From NCBI GenBank assembly GCA_963558185.1, contig CAUWFE010000003.1:1-64000 (forward strand): a stretch of 64,000 nucleotides of DNA, written 5' to 3'. How positions within the stretch are numbered: position 1 is the first letter of the stretch; every line of letters begins with the position of its first letter. Position numbers and translations under genes: made by a program. Below are positions 17,638 through 25,591 of the stretch, in pieces. The DNA is from UMGS1663 sp963558185. GTDB lineage: Bacteria > Bacillota > Clostridia > TANB77 > CAG-508. The notes under the pieces are model-generated. The model worked only from the letters and a program-made list of their open reading frames with translations. It ran no database searches and had not been told where the DNA came from.

Positions 17638-17666
17638 GCATAAAAATTTCCTTTTTTGACATAATA
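17638..17666 (+). promoter_or_regulatory. Sigma-G type promoter of spoVT
   Basis: GCATA at 17638-17642 fits the -35 pattern GNATR and CATAATA at 17660-17666 fits the -10 pattern CATNNTA, with 17 bases between. This matches known forespore sigma-G control of spoVT. Confidence 0.6.
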
Positions 17667-17698
17667 AGTGTAAACTAAAAATAAAGGAGGGAAATTTT

Positions 17699-18253
17699 TT
17701 GAAAGCAACAGGAGTCGTAAGACGTATAGATGATTTAGGTAGAATTGTAATTCCAAAAGAAATAAGAAAGGTTCTTCGAATAAAAGAGGGGGATCCATTA
17801 GAAGTTTTTACAGATAAAGAAGGGCAAGTAATATTAAAAAAATATTCTCCAATAGGGGAACTTTCAGAATTTGCAACAGAATATGCAGAAACATTAGCAA
17901 AAACAACAGGACATATTGCATGTATTACAGATAAAGATACAGTAATTGCTGTATCTGGGGCATCTAAAAGGGAATATTTAGAACAAGCTATAAGCCAAGA
18001 CCTTGAAAAAATTATGGATTATAAAGAAGCATATATAAGTAAAGAAAATGATAATATTTCAGTGCCTGTAACAAAAAATGATAAAGGTGAGAAGAAAAAT
18101 AATTCACAAGTAGTATATCCTATAATATCTGATGGAGATGTAATAGGAAGTGTTATACTAATATCAAAAGATGCAAATACAAAAATGACAGAAGTAGAAA
18201 ATAAAGTAGTTCAATCAGCAGCAAACTTTTTAGGAACACAAATGGAGCTATAA
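17699..18253 (+). CDS. spoVT: Stage V sporulation transcriptional regulator SpoVT
   Basis: SpoVT is a forespore regulator with an AbrB-type DNA-binding domain. The start is TTG at 17699, 8 bases after AAAGGAGGG; no ATG suits the conserved N-terminus. Residues 1-50 read KATGVVRRIDDLGRIVIPKE, the AbrB swapped-hairpin fold. The C-terminal GAF-like domain (about 60-184) contains HIACITDKDTVIAVSGASKRE. The 184-residue length is normal. A sigma-G-like promoter lies at 17638-17666. Confidence 0.95.
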   Translation: MKATGVVRRIDDLGRIVIPKEIRKVLRIKEGDPLEVFTDKEGQVILKKYSPIGELSEFATEYAETLAKTTGHIACITDKDTVIAVSGASKREYLEQAISQDLEKIMDYKEAYISKENDNISVPVTKNDKGEKKNNSQVVYPIISDGDVIGSVILISKDANTKMTEVENKVVQSAANFLGTQMEL

Positions 18254-18307
18254 ATTTTACCAGAATGTTACAGGAATATTACAAATTAAAAACATATAAT
18301 AAAACTA

Positions 18308-18336
18308 TTGATTTTATTTGAAAAGTATAGTATAAA
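18308..18336 (+). promoter_or_regulatory. Sigma-A type promoter of the 81-residue repeat protein
   Basis: TTGATT at 18308-18313 and TATAAA at 18331-18336 are separated by 17 bases. Confidence 0.5.
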
Positions 18337-18371
18337 TATATTGATAAAACTAGACTTACAAAGGAGGAAGT

Positions 18372-18617
18372 GTGACAATGGAAAAAGTAGATATTAAATT
18401 TGCAGGACAAGAAGAAAATGCAGTAGAACAAAATGGATTACCATCAAAAGTATCTGGATGGACAAAAGTAAAAAACTTTTTATTTCAAGAAATAAAAGTA
18501 GAATTAACACCAAAACAAGAAAAAGTATTCCAAGAAGTACATGATTTCTGGCATCAAGAAATCACATTTAAATCTTTCAAAGATTTTCTACTTCAAGATA
18601 TTGAGATTACTTTATAA
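18372..18617 (+). CDS. Small protein with a threefold F-x-x-Q-(E/D)-I repeat
   Basis: The 81-residue ORF follows a perfect AAGGAGG (18361-18367). The start may be GTG at 18372 or ATG at 18378. It carries three spaced copies of one short motif: FLFQEIKVEL, FWHQEITFKS and FLLQDIEITL. They are separated by charged segments (TPKQEKVFQEVHD and FKD). No signal peptide, membrane segment or cysteine is present. It is a single-gene unit with promoter and a strong terminator, so it is probably well expressed. I do not recognise the family. The triple motif suggests a repetitive binding or self-assembling element. Confidence 0.75.
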   Translation: MTMEKVDIKFAGQEENAVEQNGLPSKVSGWTKVKNFLFQEIKVELTPKQEKVFQEVHDFWHQEITFKSFKDFLLQDIEITL

Positions 18618-18622
18618 TAAGG

Positions 18623-18652
18623 AAGAATACTGCTAAACAGTATTCTTTTTTT
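18623..18652 (+). terminator. Terminator after the 81-residue repeat protein
   Basis: AAGAATACTG (18623-18632) pairs with CAGTATTCTT (18638-18647) across a 5-base loop, followed by a T-run. Confidence 0.85.
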
Positions 18653-18747
18653 GGCATTATTTGTTAATGCAAAGTTTTGTTAGCACAATTATAAAGCTAA
18701 TTCGAATTTAGTATCACCAAATAAAACTATAGAAAGGAATTGATATT

Positions 18748-19437
18748 ATGGATATATTCAATAGAACAAAATTATTAATAGGAGAAGAAAATTTAAAAAA
18801 GTTACATATGTCAAATATATTAGTTTTTGGGGTAGGTGGAGTAGGTGGATATGTAATAGAAGCATTAGTAAGAGCAGGTATAGAAAATATAACCATTGTG
18901 GACAATGATACTATTTCTGAAACTAATATTAACAGACAAATCATAGCTACTACTGAAAATGTAGGAAAATATAAAGTAGATGAGATGAAAAATAGAATTT
19001 TATCAATAAATCCATATACAAAAGTAAAAGCAATTAAAGAATTTTATACAGAAGAAAGCAATATTTTAAATGATACATATGATTATGTAATAGATGCCAT
19101 AGATACAGTAAGTTCTAAAATTGCTATTATAAAAAAATGTAAAGAATTACAAATTCCAATAATATCATGTATGGGAACAGGAAATAAATTAAATCCCAAA
19201 AATTTTAAAATAGCAGATATTAGTAAAACTAAAGTATGTCCTCTTGCAAAAGTTATAAGAAAAGAATTAAAAAAATTAGGAATCGAGAAAGTAAAAGTAT
19301 TATATTCAGAAGAAGAACCTATAAAAACATATGAAAAAGAAGAAAATAGAAAAGTTCCAGCAAGTATTTCTTTTGTACCTTCTGTAGCAGGCTTAATAAT
19401 TGCATCAGAAGTAGTAAATGATTTAATTACTATTTAA
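18748..19437 (+). CDS. tcdA: tRNA threonylcarbamoyladenosine dehydratase TcdA
   Basis: TcdA (a ThiF/E1-like enzyme) cyclises t6A37 of tRNA using ATP. The 229-residue protein begins with FNRTKLLIGEENLKKL and the nucleotide-binding loop VFGVGGVGGYVIEALVRAG. It continues with IVDNDTISETNINRQ, YVIDAIDTVSSKIAII, and the C-terminal VPSVAGLIIASEVV. The length and motif order fit TcdA better than ThiF or MoeB. AAAGGAATTGATATT precedes the ATG. It stands alone, followed by palindromic element A. Confidence 0.92.
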   Translation: MDIFNRTKLLIGEENLKKLHMSNILVFGVGGVGGYVIEALVRAGIENITIVDNDTISETNINRQIIATTENVGKYKVDEMKNRILSINPYTKVKAIKEFYTEESNILNDTYDYVIDAIDTVSSKIAIIKKCKELQIPIISCMGTGNKLNPKNFKIADISKTKVCPLAKVIRKELKKLGIEKVKVLYSEEEPIKTYEKEENRKVPASISFVPSVAGLIIASEVVNDLITI

Positions 19438-19458
19438 TAGTTTCAAATCTTTTTACAA

Positions 19459-19645
19459 GAAATGCCTTGGAATATAAGCTTTTCATTACATTCCTTAGGT
19501 TTATTACGAAATTTAAGAAATTCTAATTTATTTTATGGCACCCTTCCACTAAAAGTGAACTCTTTCCATAAAATGGCATAGAATTTCTAAAATTTCTCCA
19601 TAAACATTTGTCATTTTATTCAAAGCTTATATTCCAAGGCATTTC
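19459..19645. mobile_element. Palindromic MITE-like element, copy A
   Basis: The element has 24-base perfect inverted arms at 19459-19482 and 19622-19645 (core of the arm: GCCTTGGAATATAAGCTTT). Between them is a long imperfect palindrome: ATTTTATGG faces CCATAAAAT, and AGAAATTCTA faces TAGAATTTCT around an apex containing CCACTAAAAGTG. No ORF is inside. A second full copy in opposite orientation lies at 50730-50907 and an arm-only copy at 55847-55896. Seven bases beyond the right arm comes GTATTAATT, shared at the same spacing by all three copies. This fills most of the gap between tcdA and ruvA. Confidence 0.8.
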
Positions 19646-19752
19646 ATGTATTAATTTAAAAACAGCAAAAGATATAATATAAAATTAATTAAATATATTG
19701 CAAACTAATGTTTAGAGTGATATAATTTCTAAAAATGAATAAGGAGAAGCAA

Positions 19753-20355
19753 ATGATAGCATATATAAAAGGTATTTTAGAGGTAAAAACAAGTGGATAT
19801 ATAATAATTGATATAGCAGGAATTGGATACAAAGTGTTTATGTCTGAATCAGCTATACAAAAACTAGGAGAGTTAGGAGAAACTATAAAAATTCATACAT
19901 ATTTAAGAGTAAGAGAAGATGATATGAGCTTATATGGATTTAATACAAATGATGAATTAAGAATGTTTGAATTATTACTTTCTGTTAGTGGAATTGGTGC
20001 AAAGGTTGCTATAAATATATTATCTAATATTACACCATCTAATTTTATCATAGCCATAATAAGTAATGATATAGCAAAAATAAAAAAATTACCGGGAATT
20101 GGACCAAAAACAGCACAAAGGCTTGTATTAGAACTAAAAGATAAACTTAAAAATGAAACTGTAGAACAACCAGAAATAAAAGAAGAAATTGAAATAATAG
20201 AACAATCAAATGAAAATGTAAAAGAAGCTATTTCAGCATTACAAGTTTTAGGATATACAAAAGCTGAAATAGATAAATCGTTAGAAAATGTAGATAAACA
20301 AGAATTATCTGTAGAAGATTTAATTCGTATAGGATTAAAAAATTTAGCAAAATAG
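19753..20355 (+). CDS. ruvA: Holliday junction branch migration protein RuvA
   Basis: RuvA binds four-way junctions and loads RuvB. The start at 19753 (AAGGAG seven bases before) gives the standard 200 residues and the N-terminus MIAYIKGILEV. The OB domain (about 1-62), the helix-hairpin-helix region with VSGIGAKVAINIL and LPGIGPKTAQRLVLELKDK, and the C-terminal domain III (VKEAISALQVLGYTKAEIDK) are all present. ruvB is not next to it; instead rarA follows 13 bases later. ruvC is not in the window. Confidence 0.96.
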   Translation: MIAYIKGILEVKTSGYIIIDIAGIGYKVFMSESAIQKLGELGETIKIHTYLRVREDDMSLYGFNTNDELRMFELLLSVSGIGAKVAINILSNITPSNFIIAIISNDIAKIKKLPGIGPKTAQRLVLELKDKLKNETVEQPEIKEEIEIIEQSNENVKEAISALQVLGYTKAEIDKSLENVDKQELSVEDLIRIGLKNLAK

Positions 20356-20368
20356 AAAGAGGAATAAA

Positions 20369-21622
20369 ATGGCAGATTTAAGTAAACCTTTAGCATTTCG
20401 TATGAGACCTAAAACATTAGATGATTATGTAGGTCAAGAGCATATAATTGGAAAAGATAAAATACTATATAGAACTATCAAAGCAGATAGATTATCTAGT
20501 ATTATTTTATGGGGACCACCAGGTTGCGGAAAAACATCTTTAGCAAGAGTAATTAGTAATACTACAAAATATAAATTCATTCAAATAAATGCAGTAACAG
20601 CAGGAATTGCAGACATAAAAAACGCAGTAGAGCAAGCAAGTAATTTACTTATGAACCCATCTGGAAAATGTATTTTATTTATAGATGAAATTCATAGATT
20701 TAATAAATTGCAACAAGATGCTTTATTGCCATACGTAGAAAATGGAACTGTTATATTGATAGGAGCTACTACAGAAAATCCATATTTTGAAGTAAACAAA
20801 GCTTTAATTTCAAGGTCAATGGTAGTAAAATTAGAAGCCTTAACTGAAGAAAATATTTATCAAGTGTTAAAAAAGTCATTAATATCAGAAGAGGGACTTG
20901 CAAATTATAACATAAAAATAGAAGATGAAACATTAAGAAAAATTGCACAAACTGCCAACGGAGATGTAAGAACAGCCTTAAATGGTTTAGAAGTAGCAGT
21001 ATTAACTACTAAAATGAATGAGGAAGGAGTAATAGAAATTACTCCTCAAATTGCAAAAGACAGTGTACAAACAAGAAAGGCAATATTTGATAAAAAAGGA
21101 GATAGCCATTATGATAATATAAGTGCATTTATAAAATCAATGAGAGGTAGTGATCCAGATGCTACATTATTTTACTTAGCTAGAGCAATTCAAGGAGGGG
21201 AAGACCCTGTATTTATAGCAAGAAGAATAGTAATTGCTGCGGCAGAAGATGTAGGTATGGCAAATCCACAAGCTTTAGTAGTTGCAAATTCTGCTATGCA
21301 GGCTGTACATATGGTAGGAATGCCAGAAGGAAGAATTATACTAGCAGAAGCTGCAGTATATGTGGCAACATCTCCAAAATCTAATGCATCATATATAGGA
21401 ATAAATGAAGCATTAGAAGATGTAAATTCAAAAGATACAGGAGAAATTCCAATGCATATTCGAAATGCCCCAGTAGAAGGCATGGAAGCACATGGATATC
21501 ATAATGGATATAAATATCCACACGATTATCCAGGTCATTATGTACAGCAACAATATTTACCAGATAAAATGCTTGGAACTAAATATTATAGACCAGATGA
21601 AATGATTAAAAATGATAAATAA
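20369..21622 (+). CDS. rarA: Replication-associated recombination protein RarA (MgsA)
   Basis: RarA is an AAA+ ATPase related to RuvB and clamp loaders that acts at stalled forks. The 417-residue protein has AFRMRPKTLDDYVGQEHI, Walker A LWGPPGCGKTSLA, Walker B ILFIDEIHRFNKLQQDALL, and sensor 1 LIGATTENPYFEVNKALISR. The C-terminal tetramerisation region ends with DYPGHYVQQQYLPD. It is co-directional with ruvA at 13 bases and followed by a terminator at 21635-21664. It should not be mistaken for RuvB, whose signature sequences are absent. Confidence 0.95.
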   Translation: MADLSKPLAFRMRPKTLDDYVGQEHIIGKDKILYRTIKADRLSSIILWGPPGCGKTSLARVISNTTKYKFIQINAVTAGIADIKNAVEQASNLLMNPSGKCILFIDEIHRFNKLQQDALLPYVENGTVILIGATTENPYFEVNKALISRSMVVKLEALTEENIYQVLKKSLISEEGLANYNIKIEDETLRKIAQTANGDVRTALNGLEVAVLTTKMNEEGVIEITPQIAKDSVQTRKAIFDKKGDSHYDNISAFIKSMRGSDPDATLFYLARAIQGGEDPVFIARRIVIAAAEDVGMANPQALVVANSAMQAVHMVGMPEGRIILAEAAVYVATSPKSNASYIGINEALEDVNSKDTGEIPMHIRNAPVEGMEAHGYHNGYKYPHDYPGHYVQQQYLPDKMLGTKYYRPDEMIKNDK

Positions 21623-21634
21623 AAACTCCAAAAG

Positions 21635-21664
21635 AATAGATACAAAAGAGTATCTATTTTTTTG
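21635..21664 (+). terminator. Terminator after rarA
   Basis: AATAGATA (21635-21642) pairs with TATCTATT (21651-21658) and is followed by a T-run. Confidence 0.75.
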
Positions 21665-21747
21665 TTTTTTATTTTAACGTAAGCTTTATAAAAAATATAT
21701 GTACAAAAATAAAGCAAAGATAATTTTCATTTAGCAAGTAAAAATAA

Positions 21748-21822
21748 TGTCGAAAACTTCCTATAATTCGGCAAAACTTTCTAAAATTCGCTATTGGAAA
21801 AAATTACCATATGTATTATAAT
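21748..21822 (+). promoter_or_regulatory. spoIIA operon promoter with two Spo0A boxes
   Basis: TGTCGAA (21748-21754) and TTCGGCA (21767-21773, reverse complement TGCCGAA) both match the 0A box TGNCGAA. A sigma-A type promoter follows: TTGGAA (21794-21799), 17 bases, TATAAT (21817-21822). The second box ends 20 bases before the -35. Spo0A control of spoIIA is established in Bacillus, where sigma-H is used. The sigma-A-like hexamers here suggest a different polymerase form. The remaining bases of this 235-base gap show nothing else. Confidence 0.65.
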
Positions 21823-21857
21823 CATAATATCAATAGACAAGCAGAGGGGGTATAAAT

Positions 21858-22181
21858 TTGAATGTATATTTCAAAAATGAAACAAAAACATTAACATTAG
21901 AATTGACAGAAGAAATAGATCATCACTCTACAGAAGAAATAAGGAGGATAGCAGACTATGAAATTGAAAGATATATGCCTAGAAAAGTTGTATTTGATTT
22001 TCATAATGTTACTTTTATGGACAGTGCAGGAATAGGCATGGTACTAGGTCGTTATAGAATGATAAAAATGTTGGGTGGTACTTTGGAAATTTCACAAGCA
22101 AATACTAATGTAAAAAAAATATTAGAAATGTCAGGAGTACTGAAAATTTGCCCAATGAAAGAATGTAGCAAAACAATTTAA
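21858..22181 (+). CDS. spoIIAA: Anti-anti-sigma factor SpoIIAA
   Basis: SpoIIAA (STAS domain) releases sigma-F from SpoIIAB in the forespore. It starts at TTG (21858) after AGAGGGGGT. The 107-residue protein contains the phosphorylation loop FMDSAGIGMVLGRY, with the target Ser about residue 58, and the C-terminal KILEMSGVLKI. It heads the spoIIAA-spoIIAB-sigF operon behind Spo0A boxes. Confidence 0.95.
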   Translation: MNVYFKNETKTLTLELTEEIDHHSTEEIRRIADYEIERYMPRKVVFDFHNVTFMDSAGIGMVLGRYRMIKMLGGTLEISQANTNVKKILEMSGVLKICPMKECSKTI

Positions 22182-22197
22182 AATATAGGAGGAAAAA

Positions 22198-22683
22198 ATG
22201 AAAGGATTATATGATAATGAAATGAAATTAGAATTTGCCTGTAAATCTGCCAATGAAGCATTTGCAAGAATTAGTGTAGCAGCATTTGCATCTCAATTAG
22301 ATCCTACCATAGAAGAATTAGCAGATATAAAAACAGCAGTATCTGAGGCTGTTACTAATTGTATTATTCATGCTTATGAAGGAATAGAAGAGGGAAAAGT
22401 AAAAGTAGAAGCACAATTAAAAGAAAATACTATATTAATACAAATTTCAGATACAGGTAAGGGAATTGAAAATATTGAAATTGCTAAAAAACCACTATAC
22501 ACTTCAAAACCAAACTTAGAAAGGTCAGGAATGGGCTTTACAATTATGGAAAGTTTTATGGATGAAGTAGAAGTAGAATCAATATTAAATTTAGGTACAA
22601 AAATAACAATGAAAAAAACTATAAAAAAAGAAAGTAAATTAGAGGAAGTAAAAGAAAATGAAATGATAGAAAATAAAGAATAA
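22198..22683 (+). CDS. spoIIAB: Anti-sigma-F factor / serine kinase SpoIIAB
   Basis: SpoIIAB binds and inhibits sigma-F and phosphorylates SpoIIAA. The GHKL ATPase motifs are clear: N-box [15 protein letters not shown]1 [11 protein letters not shown], and G2 [14 protein letters not shown]. At 161 residues it is slightly longer than the usual ~146 because of an acidic/basic tail ([19 protein letters not shown]). TAGGAGGAAAAA precedes the ATG, 16 bases after spoIIAA. Confidence 0.95.
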   Translation: MKGLYDNEMKLEFACKSANEAFARISVAAFASQLDPTIEELADIKTAVSEAVTNCIIHAYEGIEEGKVKVEAQLKENTILIQISDTGKGIENIEIAKKPLYTSKPNLERSGMGFTIMESFMDEVEVESILNLGTKITMKKTIKKESKLEEVKENEMIENKE

Positions 22684-22705
22684 TAATTCAAAAGAGGAGA
22701 GTTTT

Positions 22706-23431
22706 ATGTCATATGAGCAAAATATAGGCAATATAGAAAAAGCACAAAAAGGGGATTCTCAAGCACTTACAACTCTAATAGAAGAAAATAATGGTCTTAT
22801 TTGGAGTATTGTAAGAAGATTTAAAGATAGAGGCTATGAAATAGAGGATTTATATCAAATAGGGTGTATAGGATTTATCAAATCTATAAAAAGGTTTGAT
22901 ACTTCTTATGATGTAAAATTATCAACATACTCAGTACCATATATTTTAGGTGAAATTAAAAGATTTATTAGAGATGATGGAAGTATAAAAGTAAGTAGAA
23001 GTTTAAGAGATTTAGCTAGAAAAATTAAAGATTTGCAAGCAAGATATTTAGCAGAAAATGGACGAGAAATTACAATAAGCAAAATAGCTGAAGAATTAAA
23101 AATATCAAAAGAAGAAGTAGCTGTTGCATTAGAAGCAGTAAGCCCAGTGATTTCTATATATGAAAGTTCATATAGTGATGAAGAAGGAGAGCTAGATTTA
23201 GCAAGTAAACTTTCAACTGGAGTAGACGAAACAGAAAAATTAACTAATCATATGTCAATTCAAAAAATTCTGCAAGAATTAAAAGATAGAGATAGAGAAA
23301 TTATATTACTAAGATATTATAGAAATAAAACACAAATGGAAGTATCAAGAATTTTGGGTATTAGTCAAGTTCAAGTTTCTAGAATTGAAAAGAAAATTTT
23401 AAAAGAAATGAAATTTAAGCTTGCAATGTAA
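22706..23431 (+). CDS. sigF: Forespore sigma factor SigF
   Basis: Sigma-F directs the first forespore-specific transcription. The 241 residues contain region 2 (IEDLYQIGCIGFIKSIKRFD and KLSTYSVPYILGEIKRFIRD), region 3 (ITISKIAEELKISKEEV), and region 4 (LKDRDREIILLRYYRNKTQMEVSRILG, quoted by its first and last parts). Final operon position and length identify SigF rather than SigG. AAGAGGAGAGTTTT precedes the ATG. Confidence 0.95.
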   Translation: MSYEQNIGNIEKAQKGDSQALTTLIEENNGLIWSIVRRFKDRGYEIEDLYQIGCIGFIKSIKRFDTSYDVKLSTYSVPYILGEIKRFIRDDGSIKVSRSLRDLARKIKDLQARYLAENGREITISKIAEELKISKEEVAVALEAVSPVISIYESSYSDEEGELDLASKLSTGVDETEKLTNHMSIQKILQELKDRDREIILLRYYRNKTQMEVSRILGISQVQVSRIEKKILKEMKFKLAM

Positions 23432-23484
23432 GAAAAATAAAAAATTAAAATATATTTGTGATTTGAGAAAGGAATTAGTTAAAT

Positions 23485-24498
23485 ATGAAAAAAATATTGA
23501 TATATATGTGTGGCTTTATATTACTATGTATTATGATTCCTTTGATTTTTACAAAAAGATTTACAAATAATGTTCAAACTTCAAATACTTCAAATGAAAT
23601 TGTAATAAATAATCAAAATAATGTACAAGAAAATTCATACAATTATAAAGATTATAATGTAGTAAAATTGCTACATATGGAAACAAATGAAATAGAAGAA
23701 ATCCCATTAGATGAATATTTGTATGGTGTAGTGTCAGCAGAAATGCCAGCAACATTTGAAAAGGAAGCTCTAAAAGCACAGGCAGTAGTTGCAAGAACAT
23801 ATACAATATATAAAATACAGAATAATGAAAACAAACATGGAGAAGCTAGCATTTGTGATAACTCCGCATGTTGCCAAGCATGGATATCAAAAGATAAAAG
23901 GTTTGAAAAGTGGGAAGAAGCTAAAAGAGAAGAGAATTGGAACAAAATTGTTTCAGCAGTAAATGATACAAAAGGTAAAATAATTACATATGAAGGAAAG
24001 CCAATAAATGCCTTTTTTCATTCTAATAGTGGAGGAAAGACAGAAACAACATTAAATGTATGGGGAGGAAGTGGTTACCCATATTTACAAACAGTAAGTA
24101 CATCAGGAGAAGAAAATTATACACAATATTCATCAGAATATGTATGTAGTAAACAAGAATTTATTAGTAAAATACAAGAAAAACACAAAGATTTTGCAAT
24201 AGATTTTTCTAATCCAGAAGAACTTAAAGTATTAGAACATACAGATGGAAATCGTATAAAAAAGATGAAAGTTGGAAATTTAGAATTGTCTGGAGTAGAA
24301 TTAAGAACTATATTTTCACTTAGGTCAGCGAATTTTACAGTACAATTAGACGGAGAAAATATAAAGTTTCAAGTAACTGGATATGGTCATGGAGTAGGAA
24401 TGAGTCAAACAGGAGCTGATAGCATGGCAAAACAAGGAAGCGATTATGAAGAAATTATAAGACACTTTTATACAGGAATTGAAATTATAAATTTATAA
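23485..24498 (+). CDS. spoIID: Stage II sporulation protein D, septal/engulfment murein enzyme
   Basis: SpoIID is a membrane-anchored lytic transglycosylase of the SpoIID/LytB family needed for engulfment. The 337-residue protein has an N-terminal transmembrane helix (residues ~4-20), then DEYLYGVVSAEMPATFEKEALKAQ (conserved catalytic Glu region, abbreviated), AVVARTYTIYK, FFHSNSGGKTE, and the C-terminal GYGHGVGMSQTGADSMAKQG. It follows sigF by 53 bases and precedes a SpoIIQ-like gene, so engulfment functions cluster here. SpoIIM and SpoIIP are not in the window. Confidence 0.94.
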   Translation: MKKILIYMCGFILLCIMIPLIFTKRFTNNVQTSNTSNEIVINNQNNVQENSYNYKDYNVVKLLHMETNEIEEIPLDEYLYGVVSAEMPATFEKEALKAQAVVARTYTIYKIQNNENKHGEASICDNSACCQAWISKDKRFEKWEEAKREENWNKIVSAVNDTKGKIITYEGKPINAFFHSNSGGKTETTLNVWGGSGYPYLQTVSTSGEENYTQYSSEYVCSKQEFISKIQEKHKDFAIDFSNPEELKVLEHTDGNRIKKMKVGNLELSGVELRTIFSLRSANFTVQLDGENIKFQVTGYGHGVGMSQTGADSMAKQGSDYEEIIRHFYTGIEIINL

Positions 24499-24506
24499 AA
24501 TTAAAT

Positions 24507-24534
24507 GTATAAAATTGACAATTACGGAAATAAT
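24507..24534 (+). promoter_or_regulatory. Sigma-F/sigma-G type promoter of the SpoIIQ-like gene
   Basis: GTATA at 24507-24511, a 14-base spacer, and GGAAATAAT at 24526-24534 match the sigma-F pattern GYATA then GGNNANANT. Forespore expression is the known behaviour of spoIIQ. Confidence 0.55.
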
Positions 24535-24565
24535 TAAACTAAAGAAAAAGTAAGGAGGAAAAAAT

Positions 24566-25402
24566 ATGGAAAGACGTAGGAGAAATGAAGAAAAATTGGT
24601 AGGAGGAGAAAATAAAAGATTAATTTATATAGTAGTTGGAGTATTGATTGTTGCCGTTTTAGCATTTGTAATTACATTTCTAGTATATAGTAATAATATG
24701 AGTGTAAATCCAGAAGAACCAGGAATAGGTCAAATAAAAATGGAACCAGTACTAGCTAATCAAATTAGTAATGAACAAACTTCACAAGTAAGTAGTTCTG
24801 TAGGAAAAAATGTAAATGAAATGATGGAAAATGATATAAAAATTGCAATTAATACAACAAATATGGAAAAAGAGAAAGTAACAGAAGAACAGAAAGAGCA
24901 AGAAAAAAATAAATCAGAAAAGAGTAATGTAGAAAAGAATGAATCAGAAAAAGTCGAAAAAGAACAAAAAGAAGAAACAGCAAAAGAGAATGAGGAACCA
25001 GTATTTACAAAACCAGTTGAAGGAGAGATAAGTGTAAATTTTGCGAAAGATAATTTAGTTTATTCAGAAACTTTGCAAGAATGGGTAACACATAATGGAA
25101 TAGATATAAATGCAGAAAAAACCACGGTAGTTAAAGCTTCAGCTGATGGTACTGTTAAAGCAATAAAAAATGATCCAAGATATGGTATAACCGTTATTTT
25201 ACAACATCAAAATGGATATGAAACAGTATATTCAAATTTATTAACAGCTGAATTTGTAAAAGAAGGGGAAGATGTTACAACAGGACAAACTTTAGGAACA
25301 GTAGGCAACACTGCTACTTTTGAAATTGCACAAGAACCACACTTACATTTTGAAATTTTAAAAGATGGGGAAAATGTGGACCCTAATTTATATATAAAAT
25401 AA
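24566..25402 (+). CDS. spoIIQ: SpoIIQ-like M23 metallopeptidase-fold membrane protein
   Basis: SpoIIQ is the forespore half of the SpoIIIAH-SpoIIQ channel. The 278-residue protein has one transmembrane helix (residues ~20-43), a Lys/Glu-rich helical linker (about 95-150), and a C-terminal M23 domain. HNGIDINAE supplies the first His and Asp of the HxxxD motif, and HLHFEIL supplies the C-terminal HxH, so zinc ligands are largely present, as in clostridial SpoIIQ. The position after spoIID and a sigma-F-like promoter support the name. A general M23 endopeptidase is the alternative. Confidence 0.8.
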   Translation: MERRRRNEEKLVGGENKRLIYIVVGVLIVAVLAFVITFLVYSNNMSVNPEEPGIGQIKMEPVLANQISNEQTSQVSSSVGKNVNEMMENDIKIAINTTNMEKEKVTEEQKEQEKNKSEKSNVEKNESEKVEKEQKEETAKENEEPVFTKPVEGEISVNFAKDNLVYSETLQEWVTHNGIDINAEKTTVVKASADGTVKAIKNDPRYGITVILQHQNGYETVYSNLLTAEFVKEGEDVTTGQTLGTVGNTATFEIAQEPHLHFEILKDGENVDPNLYIK

Positions 25403-25409
25403 TATTAAA

Positions 25410-25444
25410 AGTGCATTACTAAATAAAAAGTAATGCATTTATTT
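25410..25444 (+). terminator. Terminator after spoIIQ
   Basis: AGTGCATTAC pairs with GTAATGCATT (25430-25439) across an AT-rich loop, followed by a modest T/A-rich tail. Confidence 0.6.
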
Positions 25445-25528
25445 ACTATTTAATAAGGTTAAGCTATTAGGTAATTATTTACAAAAAATTATAAATAATA
25501 TATAGTAAAAACTTGTTTAAAATATAAT

Positions 25529-25557
25529 AAAGAGTAGTTTTTTGATAACTACTCTTT
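25529..25557. terminator. Bidirectional terminator between spoIIQ and serS
   Basis: AAAGAGTAGTT (25529-25539) and AACTACTCTTT (25547-25557) form a perfect stem. It ends serS on the minus strand and can act for plus-strand transcripts too. Confidence 0.6.
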
Positions 25558-25591
25558 AACATTATATAAGTGGATATTTATAAAATAGGAA

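Noticed and set aside
19459..19645. Insertion sequence with transposase
   Set aside because: The element is only ~187 bases and has no coding capacity. No transposase was seen in the window and no clear target-site duplication flanks it.
20369..21622. RuvB, because it follows ruvA
   Set aside because: The sequence has the RarA/MgsA signature (DEIHRFNKLQQDALLPYVE, DYPGHYVQQQYLP) and lacks RuvB-specific segments.
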